NCBI RefSeq assembly: GCF_000280925.3
Contig: NZ_CP012109.1
Coordinates: 1,798,001 to 1,862,000, forward strand
DNA length: 64,000 bases
DNA from: Myxococcus hansupus
GTDB taxonomy: Bacteria > Myxococcota > Myxococcia > Myxococcales > Myxococcaceae
Direction of reading: 5' to 3'
A model generated the notes under the pieces. It searched no databases. It was given only the letters and a program-made list of their open reading frames with translations, and had not been told where the DNA came from. Positions 18,901 to 29,681 of this stretch are shown here, piece by piece; position 1 is the first letter of the stretch; each line of letters begins with the position of its first letter. A program made the translations under genes and the position numbers.

Positions 18901-19253
18901 GCATGGGGAAGGTGGACGAGTACAACAACCCGGACGGTCCGCCGCTCTTCTTCATCTCGCTCAAGGCGGGTGGCACCGGCCTCAACCTGACCGCGGCCGA
19001 CTACGTCATCCACTTCGACCCGTGGTGGAACCCGGCCGTGGAAGACCAGGCCACGGACCGTACGCACCGCATCGGTCAGACGCGCGCCGTCATCAGCTAC
19101 AAGCTCATCACCCGCGGCACCGTGGAGGAGAAGATCCTCGCGCTCCAGCGCCGCAAGCGGGAGCTGGCCGCCGGCGTGCTCGGCGGTGACGGTGACGAGA
19201 TGGGCCGGACGCTCACGGAAGAGGACATCCAGGAGCTGTTCACGGAAATCTGA
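15987..19253 (+). CDS. SWIM-domain SNF2/Rad54-type helicase
   Basis: This 1088-residue DNA-dependent ATPase carries an N-terminal SWIM zinc finger at about 72-93 (CTCTSW...GPHCKHVV, a CxC...CxH pattern), a long central region typical of bacterial SNF2 proteins, and two RecA-like lobes in the C-terminal 500 residues. Motif I is ADDMGLGKT, motif II DEAQ in ILDEAQNIKN, motif III ALTGTPLENRL, and the last lobe has SLKAGGTGLNLT, FDPWWNPAVEDQATDRTHRIGQ. Such proteins translocate on duplex DNA to remodel protein-DNA complexes or RNA polymerase. I start at GTG 15987 because GGAG lies 10 bases before it; upstream in-frame codons give an unlikely N-terminus. It precedes recN, suggesting a DNA-maintenance neighbourhood, although a terminator-like hairpin lies between them. 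Confidence 0.9.
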   Translation: MPAVQSTADIREILPPQDTQWLRALKAEVQPTTFKQGREVAESRRVFGLTREGDRISAQVASSTGERYQTALQLGNGRATSTCTCTSWNVGGPHCKHVVAAALIYAARFRSPGPPQPRPAEPVAAAAPESREVVVVDDEVPVEPLPSNGEPVSLPALAKVESWLGLSSQPDYEFFYRLTAASNANGSARQWVIDVRRQDAQTKGPIHVKRLLQTGGRISPADERVFIVLSRHEHRYDSRIVLSDEELSEALELLRFRRVIYRGTQLINTEVPARPQIHLESRPDGATARIELLFPDNTSLALKDVILLAGRRTWVIQAQNLHPVEPDFPPRLLRKWLLEPTMAFPTGQLDRVLTFFAAHLPRFRMALKADDIEVDESVEPRFMLTLEGTPERVKVQLAAKYGQTTVPVSPTATHLGYASGVGGDNRKLYRRREELERSAGKLLLDLGLRFESQAQAFDAGGDIALEFWARGLASLPEDWERFGVQAPKVRLRPKLKPRIRVGMSGVQWFDLDAEFVTDDQAVDLGAVRMWLESGRRFVPLKDGSFAEADPVEIKRVADLLEEAGALPGRSRTRLPLHQAVALDLLADLGEFTEVEAKARQAMLELRETAGVPKVAVPDGLQATLRHYQEAGLSWLWFLRRHGLSGILADDMGLGKTIQSLSLMQKVANEEGRKPSLVVALTSVLANWEREAERFTPGLKTMVWHGQDRKERAEDLKGMDLVLTSYALVRRDLDQLSQVGFRYIILDEAQNIKNADSATAQACKAMPSETRLALTGTPLENRLSELWSIFDFLMPGFLGSADGFGDRYEQPIQVANDATAKDRLRRRIQPFILRRLKTEVAKDLPPKTESVAWCEMEPGQAALYREVLDESRRKVSESIEKVGFKRSRVSILAALMRLRQVCCDPRLLKLPPGTLMPPSAKVERFLQLVEDLVAEGHRALVFSQFTEMLELLKQEADKKGLRYLYLDGRTKDRMGKVDEYNNPDGPPLFFISLKAGGTGLNLTAADYVIHFDPWWNPAVEDQATDRTHRIGQTRAVISYKLITRGTVEEKILALQRRKRELAAGVLGGDGDEMGRTLTEEDIQELFTEI

Positions 19254-19268
19254 GGACTTAGGAGGTTG

Positions 19269-19290
19269 GGGGCCCAACGAGGCCCCTTCC
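19269..19290 (+). terminator. Terminator-like hairpin between the SNF2 gene and recN
   Basis: GGGGCC pairs with GGCCCC across a 6-base loop and is followed by TTCCTCTCC. The stem is short and the T-run broken, so it may be partial. Confidence 0.45.
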
Positions 19291-19398
19291 TCTCCCGCCC
19301 GCCATCCGTGCGCTCAACCCGAACGCCTGTGCAGTGTCAGTCGGACCTGCTAGGGTGTTCAGGTACCAGAGCCGTCGTACGGACATTGGAGGGCGCGC

Positions 19399-21135
19399 GT
19401 GCTGCTGGGTCTGCGGATTTCGAACGTGGCGGTGATCGAGGAGGTGGAGGTGGCGTTCGGAGCCGGCCTCACCGTCCTCACGGGTGAGACAGGTGCGGGC
19501 AAGTCCATCCTCGTGGATGCACTGGGCCTTTTGCTCGGAGGGCGCGCCGACGCGGATGTCATACGCGCCGGTTGCGAGGAGGCGTCCGTGGAGGGCGTCT
19601 TCGCGCGCACCTCGGCGCTGGAGGCCCGGCTGGAGGAGCTGGGGCTGCCGGACCTCGGGGAAGAGGTGCTGGTGCGCCGGGTGCTTGGACGCACCGGGCG
19701 GGGCAAGGCCTACGTCAACGGCTCGCTGGTGACGGTGGGCGTGCTGGGCAAGCTCACGCGCGGGGCGGTGGACATCGCCGGCCAGCACGAGCACGTCAGC
19801 CTCTTCGACTCGGGGCTGCACCGGGTGCTGCTCGACAGGTACGGCAACCTGGAGACGGTGCTGGGCGCCTTCTTCCGGGAGTACACGGGCCTGCGCGAGG
19901 TGGACGCGCGCATGGAGGCGCTCGGGGGCGACGAGGCGAAGGTGCGCGAGCGCGCCGAGTTCCTGCGCTTCCAGCTCGACGAAATCGCGCGCCTGGAGCC
20001 GGAGGCGGGCGAGGACGCGCGCCTGGACGCGGAGCGCAAGCGCCTGGGCGGCGCGGAGAAGCTCAAGCGGCACGCCTCGGAGGCGGAGCTGCTGGTGGCC
20101 GGTGAGGAGCAGTCCGCCGTGGAGACGGTGGGGCGCGCCCTGGGGCTGGTCCACGACGCGGTGAAGTGCGACGCCACGCTGGAGCCCGTGTCACAGGCGC
20201 TGAGCACCGCGCTTTCGGAGCTGGAGGAGGCGCAGCGCCGGCTCAACCGCTACGTGGAAGGGTTGGAGTCGGACCCTTCCCGGCTGGCGGACGTGGAGGA
20301 GCGGCTGGATGCCCTCAAGCGGCTGTGCCGCAAGCACGGCACGCACCTGGACGGCCTGTTGAAGAAGCAGGGCGAAATCGAGGTGGAGCTGGGCACGCTG
20401 GAGAACCGGAAGGAAATCCTGGAGGAGCTGGCCGCGGAGCGGCGCAAGGTGGAGGAGCGGGCCCGGAAGGCGGCCGCGGCGCTGACGCGTGCGCGCACGG
20501 CCAGCGCGGTGGCGTTCGCGGCGCAGGTGCGCGAGGGCCTGGGGCAGTTGGCCATGGGCAAGGCGGCCTTCGAGGTGCGGGTGACGCCCTCCGAATCCCT
20601 GCGTCCGGATGGCGCGGACGACGTGGAGTTCTTCTTCAGCGCCAACCCTGGCGAGCCGCCGCGCGCGCTCGGCAAGGTGGCCTCGGGCGGTGAGGCCAGC
20701 CGGCTGCTGCTGGCGCTCAAGAAGGCCCTGGCGGACAGCGACGGGGGTGGGTGTTACATCCTGGACGAGGCGGACGCGGGCGTCAGCGGCGCCATCGCGG
20801 ACGTGGTGGGGCGGATGATCAAGGACGTGAGCAGTCACCGTCAGGTGCTGTGCATCACCCACCTGCCGCAGGTGGCGGCCTACGCGGACGCACACCTGCT
20901 CATCCGCAAGGGGCTCAAGGGCGAGCGCACTGTCTCCGAGGTGGTGGTGCTGGAGGCTGGGGCGGAGCGGACCCGGGAGCTGGCGCGGATGATGTCGGGC
21001 GTGGAGGTGACGCGCGAGGCGCTGGGGGCGGCCGAAGCCCTGGTGCGTTCCGCACACCGGGCGTTGGGAAGTCGAGCCCGCAGGGAGTCCGGACCGGAGG
21101 GGAGCCCCCGGGGCCGGCTCCGACGCACCGCGTGA
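19399..21135 (+). CDS. recN: DNA repair protein RecN
   Basis: RecN is an SMC-like ATPase that gathers DNA ends during double-strand break repair. The 578-residue protein has Walker A GETGAGKS within the first 40 residues (after LRISNVAVIEEV), the VDIAGQHEH segment, two arms rich in charged coiled-coil sequence (about 170-240 and 290-385), the signature VASGGEASRLLLALK and Walker B CYILDEADAGVSG, ending with QVLCITHLPQVAAYAD. It is slightly longer than the usual 550-560 residues because of a basic C-terminal tail (about 25 residues rich in Arg and Gly). The GTG start follows GGAGGG. Confidence 0.97.
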   Translation: MLLGLRISNVAVIEEVEVAFGAGLTVLTGETGAGKSILVDALGLLLGGRADADVIRAGCEEASVEGVFARTSALEARLEELGLPDLGEEVLVRRVLGRTGRGKAYVNGSLVTVGVLGKLTRGAVDIAGQHEHVSLFDSGLHRVLLDRYGNLETVLGAFFREYTGLREVDARMEALGGDEAKVRERAEFLRFQLDEIARLEPEAGEDARLDAERKRLGGAEKLKRHASEAELLVAGEEQSAVETVGRALGLVHDAVKCDATLEPVSQALSTALSELEEAQRRLNRYVEGLESDPSRLADVEERLDALKRLCRKHGTHLDGLLKKQGEIEVELGTLENRKEILEELAAERRKVEERARKAAAALTRARTASAVAFAAQVREGLGQLAMGKAAFEVRVTPSESLRPDGADDVEFFFSANPGEPPRALGKVASGGEASRLLLALKKALADSDGGGCYILDEADAGVSGAIADVVGRMIKDVSSHRQVLCITHLPQVAAYADAHLLIRKGLKGERTVSEVVVLEAGAERTRELARMMSGVEVTREALGAAEALVRSAHRALGSRARRESGPEGSPRGRLRRTA

Positions 21136-21195
21136 AGTACACTCGGTGCATCCGTGTCCTTGCCCCATCCTTGGGCCTCACATAGCATCCTGGGT

Positions 21196-21993
21196 GTGTC
21201 CAGCACCGCAGGGCAGACCGCGGCCTCCCGCTTGAAGATAATTTCCGCCGGCCTGACGGATGTCGGGCGTAAACGTAATCACAACGAGGACAGCTTCCTC
21301 ATTGATGATGAGCTCCAGCTCTACGTCGTCGCCGACGGCATGGGCGGCCACGCAGGAGGTGGCACGGCGTCTCGTATCGCCGTGGAGACCATCGACAAGG
21401 AGATGCGCCGGGCGCGGGAAGGCAAGGAGAACCCCTTCCTGTCCGTGCCCAACCTCCAGGATTCGCCCATTCCCGAGGCGCTCCGCACCGCCGTGGAGCG
21501 GGCCTGTCTGGCCATCTTCACGACGGCGCAGGAGGACGCGCGGCTGTCCGGCATGGGCACCACCGTCATCTCCCTGGTGGTGCGCGACGAGCACGTCTTC
21601 TTCGCTCACGTGGGCGACAGTCGCGCGTACCTCATCCGGGGCGACCTCATCCAGCAGATCTCCGAGGACCACTCGCTGGTCAACGAGCAGATCAAGGCGG
21701 GGATGATTACGCCGGAAGAGGCGAAGCACTCCCGGTACAAGAACATCATCACGCGCTCGGTCGGCTTCGAGGAAGAGGTCCAGGTGGACGTCATGGGGCT
21801 GGTGTCAGAGCCCGGCGACGTCTTCCTGCTCTGCTCGGACGGCCTCGCCAACATGATGGAGGACCGGGAAATCCACGAAGTCGTGGCGAATACGCGGACC
21901 TTTGATGAGGTCCCGCAGCGTCTCATCGACTTCGCGAACGAACGCGGCGGCGACGACAACATCACCGTCATCGTCGTTCGAGTGGAAGCCTGA
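21196..21993 (+). CDS. PP2C-family Ser/Thr protein phosphatase
   Basis: This 265-residue cytoplasmic phosphatase belongs to the metal-dependent PP2C (Stp1/PrpC-like) group. The motifs are GLTDVGRKRNHNEDSF, VVADGMGGHAGG, GMGTTVISLV, AHVGDSRAYLIR, DHSLVNEQ, NIITRSVG, LLCSDGLANM and GGDDNITVIVV. The metal-binding aspartates D (NED), D (ADG), D (CSDG) and D (DDN) are present. Such enzymes oppose Hanks-type kinases, which are very abundant in myxobacteria; no kinase gene is adjacent. The start is uncertain: GTG 21196 and GTG 21154 are both possible and neither has a strong ribosome site. Confidence 0.93.
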   Translation: MSSTAGQTAASRLKIISAGLTDVGRKRNHNEDSFLIDDELQLYVVADGMGGHAGGGTASRIAVETIDKEMRRAREGKENPFLSVPNLQDSPIPEALRTAVERACLAIFTTAQEDARLSGMGTTVISLVVRDEHVFFAHVGDSRAYLIRGDLIQQISEDHSLVNEQIKAGMITPEEAKHSRYKNIITRSVGFEEEVQVDVMGLVSEPGDVFLLCSDGLANMMEDREIHEVVANTRTFDEVPQRLIDFANERGGDDNITVIVVRVEA

Positions 21994-22016
21994 CGCACCC
22001 GGAGTCTGAACGTGGC

Positions 22017-22042
22017 CAACAGACCTCCCTGCGGGTCTGTTG
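22017..22042 (+). terminator. Hairpin after the PP2C gene
   Basis: A perfect 9-base stem, CAACAGACC with GGTCTGTTG, closes an 8-base loop 24 bases after the stop. It lacks a T-run, and a TTGACA box (22046-22051) follows directly, so it may be a terminator or a regulatory element of the next gene. Confidence 0.5.
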
Positions 22043-22156
22043 ACCTTGACACTCTTGGAATGTGAGTGGTAGCTGCCCCAACGTTTCCAGCCGAGTCGAA
22101 ACGCCGGTGGGTGACGAAGCCGGAGGGGTAGGCGGCGGGGGGAGGTGTTGCGCGAG

Positions 22157-22176
22157 AGCAAGCGACTTAGCTTGCT
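22157..22176 (+). other. Short stem-loop in the leader of the M23 peptidase gene
   Basis: AGCAAGC and GCTTGCT form a 7-base stem with a 6-base loop, ending 36 bases before the GTG start. It could be an operator or a leader-RNA hairpin; function is unknown. Confidence 0.4.
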
Positions 22177-22211
22177 TCGCCAGAAGTCCCACGCAAGCAG
22201 GGAGCTGTCCC

Positions 22212-23129
22212 GTGGCGAAAAAGTCCTTCACACTGATGGTGATTCCGGACCACGACGCTCCGGTCAAGCGGTACACCATCCAGCGGTCCTTCTTCACCCA
22301 GGTGGGGATGGGGCTGATGCTCGTGGTGGGACTGGGTGTGGGTGCGAGCATCCACTACTTCCAGGTGGCGGCGGACGCTTCCGAGAACCGCATCCTTCGC
22401 GAAGAGAACCTGACGCTGCGCTCCCAGTTGAAGTCCGTGCGTGAGCGCATCGAGCACATCGGTTCCACGTTGGATCGCGTCGAGCGCTTCGACCAGAAGC
22501 TGCGCGCGGTGACGCTGCTGTCGGATCCCCAGCGCAACCTGGCCATGGGCCCGACGGAGCCCGAGGCGGGCACCGTGGCTCCGGCGACGGACACGCAGTT
22601 CACGCAGCTCACCTCCACGGAGACGCCCAAGGCGCTGATGGGCCGCCTGGACCGGCTGAGCGCGGAGGCCACCCGCCAGGAGCAGAGCCTCCAGGAGCTG
22701 CAGGCCTACTTCCAGGACCAGAAGTCGCTGCTGGCCTCCACGCCGTCCATCTGGCCCGCGCGCGGCTGGGTGACGAGCGATTTCGGCTCGCGTCTGGACC
22801 CCTACACCGCTGATCGCGTCATGCACGGCGGCATGGACATCGCGGCGCCGCACGGCAAGGAAGTCTTCTCGCCGTCGGACGGCACGGTGGTGTTCGCGGG
22901 CCTCGAGGGCGGCTACGGCAACGTGCTCGTCATCGACCACGGCTACGGCATCAAGACGCGCTACGGCCACCTGTCGAAGATGCTGGTGAAGGCCGGCGAC
23001 AAGGTGAAGCGCGGCATGCACATCGCCGCCGTGGGCAACACCGGCCGGTCCACCGGTCCGCACCTCCACTATGAGGTCCGGGTCAACGGCATCGGGCAGA
23101 ACCCCCGCAAGTTCATCCTCGAGGAGTAG
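22212..23129 (+). CDS. Membrane-anchored M23 (LytM) peptidase with coiled coil
   Basis: This 305-residue protein has a cytoplasmic start rich in Lys/Arg, one transmembrane helix at about 36-57 (GMGLMLVVGLGVGASIHYF), a periplasmic coiled coil (about 62-100: SENRILREENLTLRSQLKSV), a linker and a C-terminal LytM domain (about 185-300). Zinc ligands are visible in GGMDIAAPHG, and in GRSTGPHLHYEV where HLH supplies the last pair; YGHLS is also conserved. The metal site looks complete, so it may be an active endopeptidase of peptidoglycan cross-bridges or act in cell morphogenesis. I start at GTG 22212, which follows GGAG; an earlier start would add about 50 unlikely Cys-rich residues. Confidence 0.92.
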   Translation: MAKKSFTLMVIPDHDAPVKRYTIQRSFFTQVGMGLMLVVGLGVGASIHYFQVAADASENRILREENLTLRSQLKSVRERIEHIGSTLDRVERFDQKLRAVTLLSDPQRNLAMGPTEPEAGTVAPATDTQFTQLTSTETPKALMGRLDRLSAEATRQEQSLQELQAYFQDQKSLLASTPSIWPARGWVTSDFGSRLDPYTADRVMHGGMDIAAPHGKEVFSPSDGTVVFAGLEGGYGNVLVIDHGYGIKTRYGHLSKMLVKAGDKVKRGMHIAAVGNTGRSTGPHLHYEVRVNGIGQNPRKFILEE

Positions 23130-23171
23130 CGCCTCGCCTGCCTCGGCCGCGTGCCGAGGCGCACTGCGTCT

Positions 23172-23200
23172 GAGCCCCCTCCGTACTTCACAGGGGGCTC
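23172..23200. terminator. Hairpin between convergent genes
   Basis: A perfect 9-base stem (GAGCCCCCT with AGGGGGCTC) with an 11-base loop lies between the converging M23 and GGDEF-like genes. A second perfect stem, GCCTCGG with CCGAGGC at 23140-23160, lies just before it. Neither has a T-run. Confidence 0.55.
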
Positions 23201-23228
23201 CGCTCCGCCGACCGGCCCAAGCTGAAGC

Positions 23229-23936
23229 TCAGTAGAGCGTCGCGGGCCCCGGAATCGCCCCGTCCAACCGGATGCGCCGCCGCTGAAGTCCCTGCGCGCG
23301 GCCGGTGCGCTCCATGACGTGGGTGCGCTCCAGCTCCGCCCACAGCAGGGTCCCCAGCACCTGCCAGTGCGAGGGCGCGTCCACCGTCAGCTCCAGCAGG
23401 CTCACCGTCCACGCGGGCACGTCCGCGTCGAGCGTGGACGGGGGCAGCACGCGCCGGACGTCCTGGCCGAGCCGCTCGCGCGTGGGCGCGGCGAGGTGCT
23501 CGCTCACCGTGAGCTGCGAGGTGGGCACCAACAGCGCGGCGAAGGCGTCCGCGTGGATGCGCACCACCTTGGCGCCGGGGTACTGCGCGGACAGGGACTC
23601 CACCGTGGCGCGCAGCACCGCGTCGCCGGTGGGGAACCCGAAGCGGGCGTTGACGTTGATCATCCCCTGCACGTCGGCGATGACGGCGCCCACGCGCCAC
23701 CCGTCATGGTGGGCGTGCGTGGACAAGTCGTACTCCTCCTTGAGGAGGCTCCCCTGGGTGAGGGCGGGCACCTGGAAGGCGCCCGTCTTCGCGTCCGGCT
23801 GCCCCCGGCGGGCCTGCTCCGCCTGGACGAGCACCTCCACGGCGGCCTGCACCGGGGCCTGGGGGCTGCGGGAGAGCACCCAGGGGTTCAGGGCGATGAG
23901 GGCGGTGGCGGTGTCGTCATCGAGCGCGTAGGGCAT
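23229..23936 (-). CDS. Degenerate GGDEF-like domain protein
   Basis: This 235-residue soluble protein has a C-terminal half resembling a GGDEF fold: VGAVIADVQGMINVNARFG, then TGDAVLRATVESLSAQYPG, then VRIHADAFAALLVP in the position of the catalytic hairpin. The signature GG(D/E)EF is replaced by HADAF, and no RxxD inhibitory site precedes it, so neither cyclase activity nor product binding is expected. The N-terminal part (1-80) is not recognised. I prefer ATG 23936; GTG 23963 is an alternative. The gene lies 42 bases downstream of rlmM on the same strand and may be co-transcribed with it. Confidence 0.65.
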   Translation of the reverse strand: MPYALDDDTATALIALNPWVLSRSPQAPVQAAVEVLVQAEQARRGQPDAKTGAFQVPALTQGSLLKEEYDLSTHAHHDGWRVGAVIADVQGMINVNARFGFPTGDAVLRATVESLSAQYPGAKVVRIHADAFAALLVPTSQLTVSEHLAAPTRERLGQDVRRVLPPSTLDADVPAWTVSLLELTVDAPSHWQVLGTLLWAELERTHVMERTGRAQGLQRRRIRLDGAIPGPATLY

Positions 23937-23978
23937 GGCGACCCTTGTGTAGCGCGTCCTCACCTTCCGCGCAGGGGC

Positions 23979-25181
23979 TCACTTCAGCTTGTGCGCGGTG
24001 ACGGTGACCTCATCCCGGTCATGGTAGAGTTGGCGGACGGTGAGCCCCTCCCAGCCGCCCTCCTGGGTGAGCGTGTGGCGCACCCGCAGCAGAATGGGGT
24101 TCTTGTCCTTCATGGGCAGCTTGATGTTGGCCACCAGGTGTTGGGCCCAGCCTCGGCGCCCCCACTTGGCCAGGAGCTGTGCCACCTCCAGCGGCCGCCA
24201 CGCCATGTCACAGAAGAGCCAGTCCACCGGTTCATCAGGCGCGTAGGAGAAGGCGCTCTCCTGGACGTGCTTCACCCGGGCGTGGCCCGTCAGCTCCGGC
24301 ATCAGCCGGGCTGGATCCACCGCCACCACCTTGGCGCCCCGGCTCACCAGTCGCTGGGTCCACCCGCCCGGCGCCGCGCCCAGGTCCGCGCAGACGTCGC
24401 CGCGCCCCGGCTCGAAAGCCAGCCCGTCCAGCGCCTCCTCCAGCTTCATGGCCGCGCGAGACGGCGCGTCGCCCGCCCTGCGCATGCGCCTGCGCCCGCC
24501 CGGGGCCAGGGACACGGCCTCGCGCGCGGTCACCGCGCCCACCACCGTCACCCCATCCGGCGCCACGCACAGCGAGAAGAGCACCGCGCCCGCCTCGCGT
24601 GCCCGCTGGGCGTCCTCCACCCGGCGCTCCGCGGGCAGCCTGGCGGCGACGGCGGCCTCCAGCGACTCCGCGAAGGGCGCCAGGGCGTTGCCTCGGGGCG
24701 TATCCGGCGTGAAGACCTGTAGGACCCAGGGCGTGCGTCCGGAGGCGGACAGCACCGCCCGGGCCGCGGCCTCGGCGACGACTTCGGGCGCGGTCTCCGT
24801 CAGCGTGGCCACCACCTGATGGCCCACGCGGGCGAAGGCCGGGGCCTGTCCGGCCACGGCGTCACTCTCCACCAGGGCCTCGCCCAGCAGACGCGGCTCG
24901 GCGCCGGCCCAGGCCAGCTCCTCGAAGAGGTGGGCTTCGAAGCCGGCGCGGCACGTCCACAGCCACCGTCCGGGGCGGGCGGCCAGCGTGCTGGCGGGCA
25001 GGGCCGGGACCTTGGCTCGGGGCGGCGCGCGGGGGGCGGGCGGCGCGGTGTGTGCAGGGGCCTTGCCCTTGGGGGCAGGCCCTGGCTGCTTCGGTGGCGC
25101 TCCAGGGCGTCCGGAGTGTCGGGAGGGAGGGCGTCGAGAAGGCCGGGCGGGGCCGCGGCGTTGTTTTCGTGAGGGGGACAT
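23979..25181 (-). CDS. rlmM: 23S rRNA 2'-O-ribose methyltransferase RlmM-like
   Basis: RlmM methylates the ribose of C2498 in 23S rRNA using S-adenosylmethionine. The 400-residue product has a basic, proline-rich start (about 1-65), a THUMP-like middle, and a C-terminal FtsJ-type domain with the SAM loop ADLGAAPGGWTQRL, VVAVDPARL, WLFCDMAWRP and NIKLPMKDKNP. The order and motifs match the RlmM group rather than RlmE. The 65-residue disordered basic extension is longer than in gamma-proteobacteria. ATG 25181 follows AGGGGG. It is divergent from secA, with 170 bases between their starts. Confidence 0.88.
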   Translation of the reverse strand: MSPSRKQRRGPARPSRRPPSRHSGRPGAPPKQPGPAPKGKAPAHTAPPAPRAPPRAKVPALPASTLAARPGRWLWTCRAGFEAHLFEELAWAGAEPRLLGEALVESDAVAGQAPAFARVGHQVVATLTETAPEVVAEAAARAVLSASGRTPWVLQVFTPDTPRGNALAPFAESLEAAVAARLPAERRVEDAQRAREAGAVLFSLCVAPDGVTVVGAVTAREAVSLAPGGRRRMRRAGDAPSRAAMKLEEALDGLAFEPGRGDVCADLGAAPGGWTQRLVSRGAKVVAVDPARLMPELTGHARVKHVQESAFSYAPDEPVDWLFCDMAWRPLEVAQLLAKWGRRGWAQHLVANIKLPMKDKNPILLRVRHTLTQEGGWEGLTVRQLYHDRDEVTVTAHKLK

Positions 25182-25351
25182 TGCGTGGACGAGGTTCCGC
25201 TTTACTCTGAGCCGCTGCGTGGTGGGCGGCCAGCCGGGTGGAAGTTTCGGCGGACGCACATGGTTTCCATACGTTTCTCCCTTACACCTCCAGGGATTTC
25301 CCTTCACTCGCCGCCGTCCTTCGAGGATTCTCCGGCGAGAGAGCCGACCGA

Positions 25352-28180
<2,829 letters not shown>

Positions 28181-28213
28181 GACGCGGGCTTTCTGACGGC
28201 GGCGGGTAGGATG

Positions 28214-28247
28214 CCGGCGCGGCGGCCCCTTTCGGGCTCCGCGCCGG
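28214..28247 (+). terminator. Strong hairpin after secA
   Basis: CCGGCGCGG pairs perfectly with CCGCGCCGG, and an inner GCCC/GGGC stem caps the loop. It begins 34 bases past the secA stop. There is no long T-run, so termination may be only partial. Confidence 0.55.
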
Positions 28248-28549
28248 TGCCGTTTCCGGGTGGACGGTCCACGCCGGGACGGCGGCAGGGCAGGGGAGCG
28301 GCACGCGCCGTTCTCGCCCGGACGGGCGGTGCGGCGAAGCTTGCGCGGCCCGGAGGGGTTCTGTTAAGGACCCCCCGCCCCGAGGTATGGGGACCGGGGG
28401 TGGTTCACCCTGGGTAGCACCCACTACACACACGCTCGTGCCGGTCGCCGGTGCCTCCGTGGGCAGGTTCCTCCTCGAAGGAGGGCGCGCCCCCGGACGT
28501 TTCGGCCGGAAGGTTTGCTCGGGCGTGGCGGAATAACCGGAGAGACAAC
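28248..28549 (+). promoter_or_regulatory. Promoter and untranslated leader of rpsB
   Basis: This GC-rich gene-free stretch probably holds the rpsB promoter and a long leader. TTGCGC at 28341-28346 and TAAGGA at 28365-28370 are 18 bases apart; the second resembles the TAAGGG -10 box I recall from the myxobacterial vegA promoter. Transcription would then start near 28377, leaving a leader of about 170 bases that contains further GC-rich inverted repeats, for example around CCTCCTCGAAGGAGG. Ribosomal protein leaders often bind their own product, here S2; that is inference. Confidence 0.4.
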
Positions 28550-29524
28550 ATGGAAACGCAGGACACGCAGTCGCAGCAGCAGGCGATGGCCGCCGCCGGT
28601 GGCATCACGATGAGGCAGCTCCTGGAGGCCGGTGTTCACTTCGGTCACCAGACGAAGCGCTGGAACCCGAAGATGAAGCCGTACATCTTCGGCGCCCGCA
28701 ACGGCATCTACATCATCGACCTGCAGAAGACGGTCGTGATGGCCCGCTCGGCGTTCCGCTTCGTGGCGGACATCACCGCGCGCGGTGGCTCGGTGCTCTT
28801 CGTGGGCACCAAGAAGCAGGCGCAGGACGTCATCCGCGAGGAGGCCTCGCGCGCCGGTCAGTTCTTCGTCACCAGCCGCTGGCTGGGTGGCACGCTGACC
28901 AACTTCAAGACCATCAAGCAGGGCATCGACCGGCTGAAGGGCCTGGAGAAGATGGCCGAGGACGGCACTTTCGACCGCCTGCCCAAGAAGGAAGTCGCCC
29001 TGCTCGAGCGTGAGCGCGAGAAGCTGGAGAAGAACCTGGGCGGCGTGAAGGAGATGTCGAAGCTGCCCCGTTGCGTCTTCGTCATCGACCCGAAGAAGGA
29101 GCACATCGCCATCCACGAGGCCAGCCGCCTGGGCATCCCGGTCATCGGCCTGGTGGACACCAACTGCGATCCGGACGGCATCGACTTCGTCATCCCCGGC
29201 AACGACGACGCCATCCGCTCCATCAAGCTGTTCACCTCCAAGATCGCCGAGGCCTGCATCGAGGGCGCCGCGCGTTACCGCGCCTCGGGCGCCGCCGAGC
29301 GCGACGAGCAGGAGGAGCGCGAGGGCCGTGATGACCGCGGTGATCGCCGTGACGACCGCCGTGGCCCGCGCCGTGGCGACCGCCGCGATGACCGTCGTGA
29401 CCGGGGTGGTGACCGTGGCGGCGAGCGCCGTGGCCCCCTCGTCGAGATGAAGGGCGCCGCGGCCCCCGTCGCGTCCGAGCCGGCCGCCGAGGCCGCTCCC
29501 GAGGGTGAGGCGGCGGCCGAGTAG
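28550..29524 (+). CDS. rpsB: 30S ribosomal protein S2 with a long charged C-terminal tail
   Basis: S2 binds the head-body junction of the small ribosomal subunit. The core (about 18-245) has [49 protein letters not shown] and the [13 protein letters not shown] segment. The protein is 324 residues, about 80 longer than the E. coli form. The extra C-terminal part is first a run of Asp/Arg/Gly repeats ([11 protein letters not shown] type) and then an Ala/Glu-rich end. The tail is probably disordered and could bind RNA. ATG 28550 follows CGGAGAGAC. A hairpin separates it from tsf. Confidence 0.97.
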   Translation: METQDTQSQQQAMAAAGGITMRQLLEAGVHFGHQTKRWNPKMKPYIFGARNGIYIIDLQKTVVMARSAFRFVADITARGGSVLFVGTKKQAQDVIREEASRAGQFFVTSRWLGGTLTNFKTIKQGIDRLKGLEKMAEDGTFDRLPKKEVALLEREREKLEKNLGGVKEMSKLPRCVFVIDPKKEHIAIHEASRLGIPVIGLVDTNCDPDGIDFVIPGNDDAIRSIKLFTSKIAEACIEGAARYRASGAAERDEQEEREGRDDRGDRRDDRRGPRRGDRRDDRRDRGGDRGGERRGPLVEMKGAAAPVASEPAAEAAPEGEAAAE

Positions 29525-29551
29525 CCGTCCCTTCCTCACGTCAGTGCTGAA

Positions 29552-29604
29552 GCGGCCGGGTGGCGCCAGTACGGGCCTGCTACCCGGCCGCCTCTGTTTC
29601 CTTG
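29552..29604 (+). terminator. Intergenic attenuator hairpin between rpsB and tsf
   Basis: A perfect 10-base stem, GCGGCCGGGT with ACCCGGCCGC, spans a 20-base loop and is followed by CTCTGTTTCCTT. It lies between the rpsB stop and the tsf start and would reduce read-through. E. coli also has a terminator-like element between these two genes. Confidence 0.65.
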
Positions 29605-29681
29605 GTACGCAGTTTCCCCTTGAACTTGGATTGCTCCGCCCGGCGCGCTGCGCCCTGGAGAGGCGGAGGCAGGAGACGACA

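Noticed and set aside
16113-19277. A 1054-codon complement frame across the SNF2 gene
   Set aside because: It is antisense to an unmistakable helicase, and its composition is the usual Arg/His/Leu/Ala shadow of GC-rich coding DNA.
21154-21195. Upstream extension of the PP2C protein
   Set aside because: The extra 14 residues do not resemble the family N-terminus. I kept the later GTG but note the doubt in the entry.
22046-22074. Promoter TTGACA before the M23 gene
   Set aside because: The -35 box is perfect, but the expected -10 position reads GTAGCT, a poor match, so I mention it only beside the hairpin.
25238-25351. Longer SecA starting at 25238
   Set aside because: The added 38 residues are unlike any SecA start, whereas ATG 25352 has GAGAGAG before it and begins with the expected [10 protein letters not shown] helix.
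29329-29430. Short direct repeats that could suggest a CRISPR array
   Set aside because: They are in-frame codon repeats of the Asp/Arg-rich S2 tail, without constant repeat and unique spacer structure.
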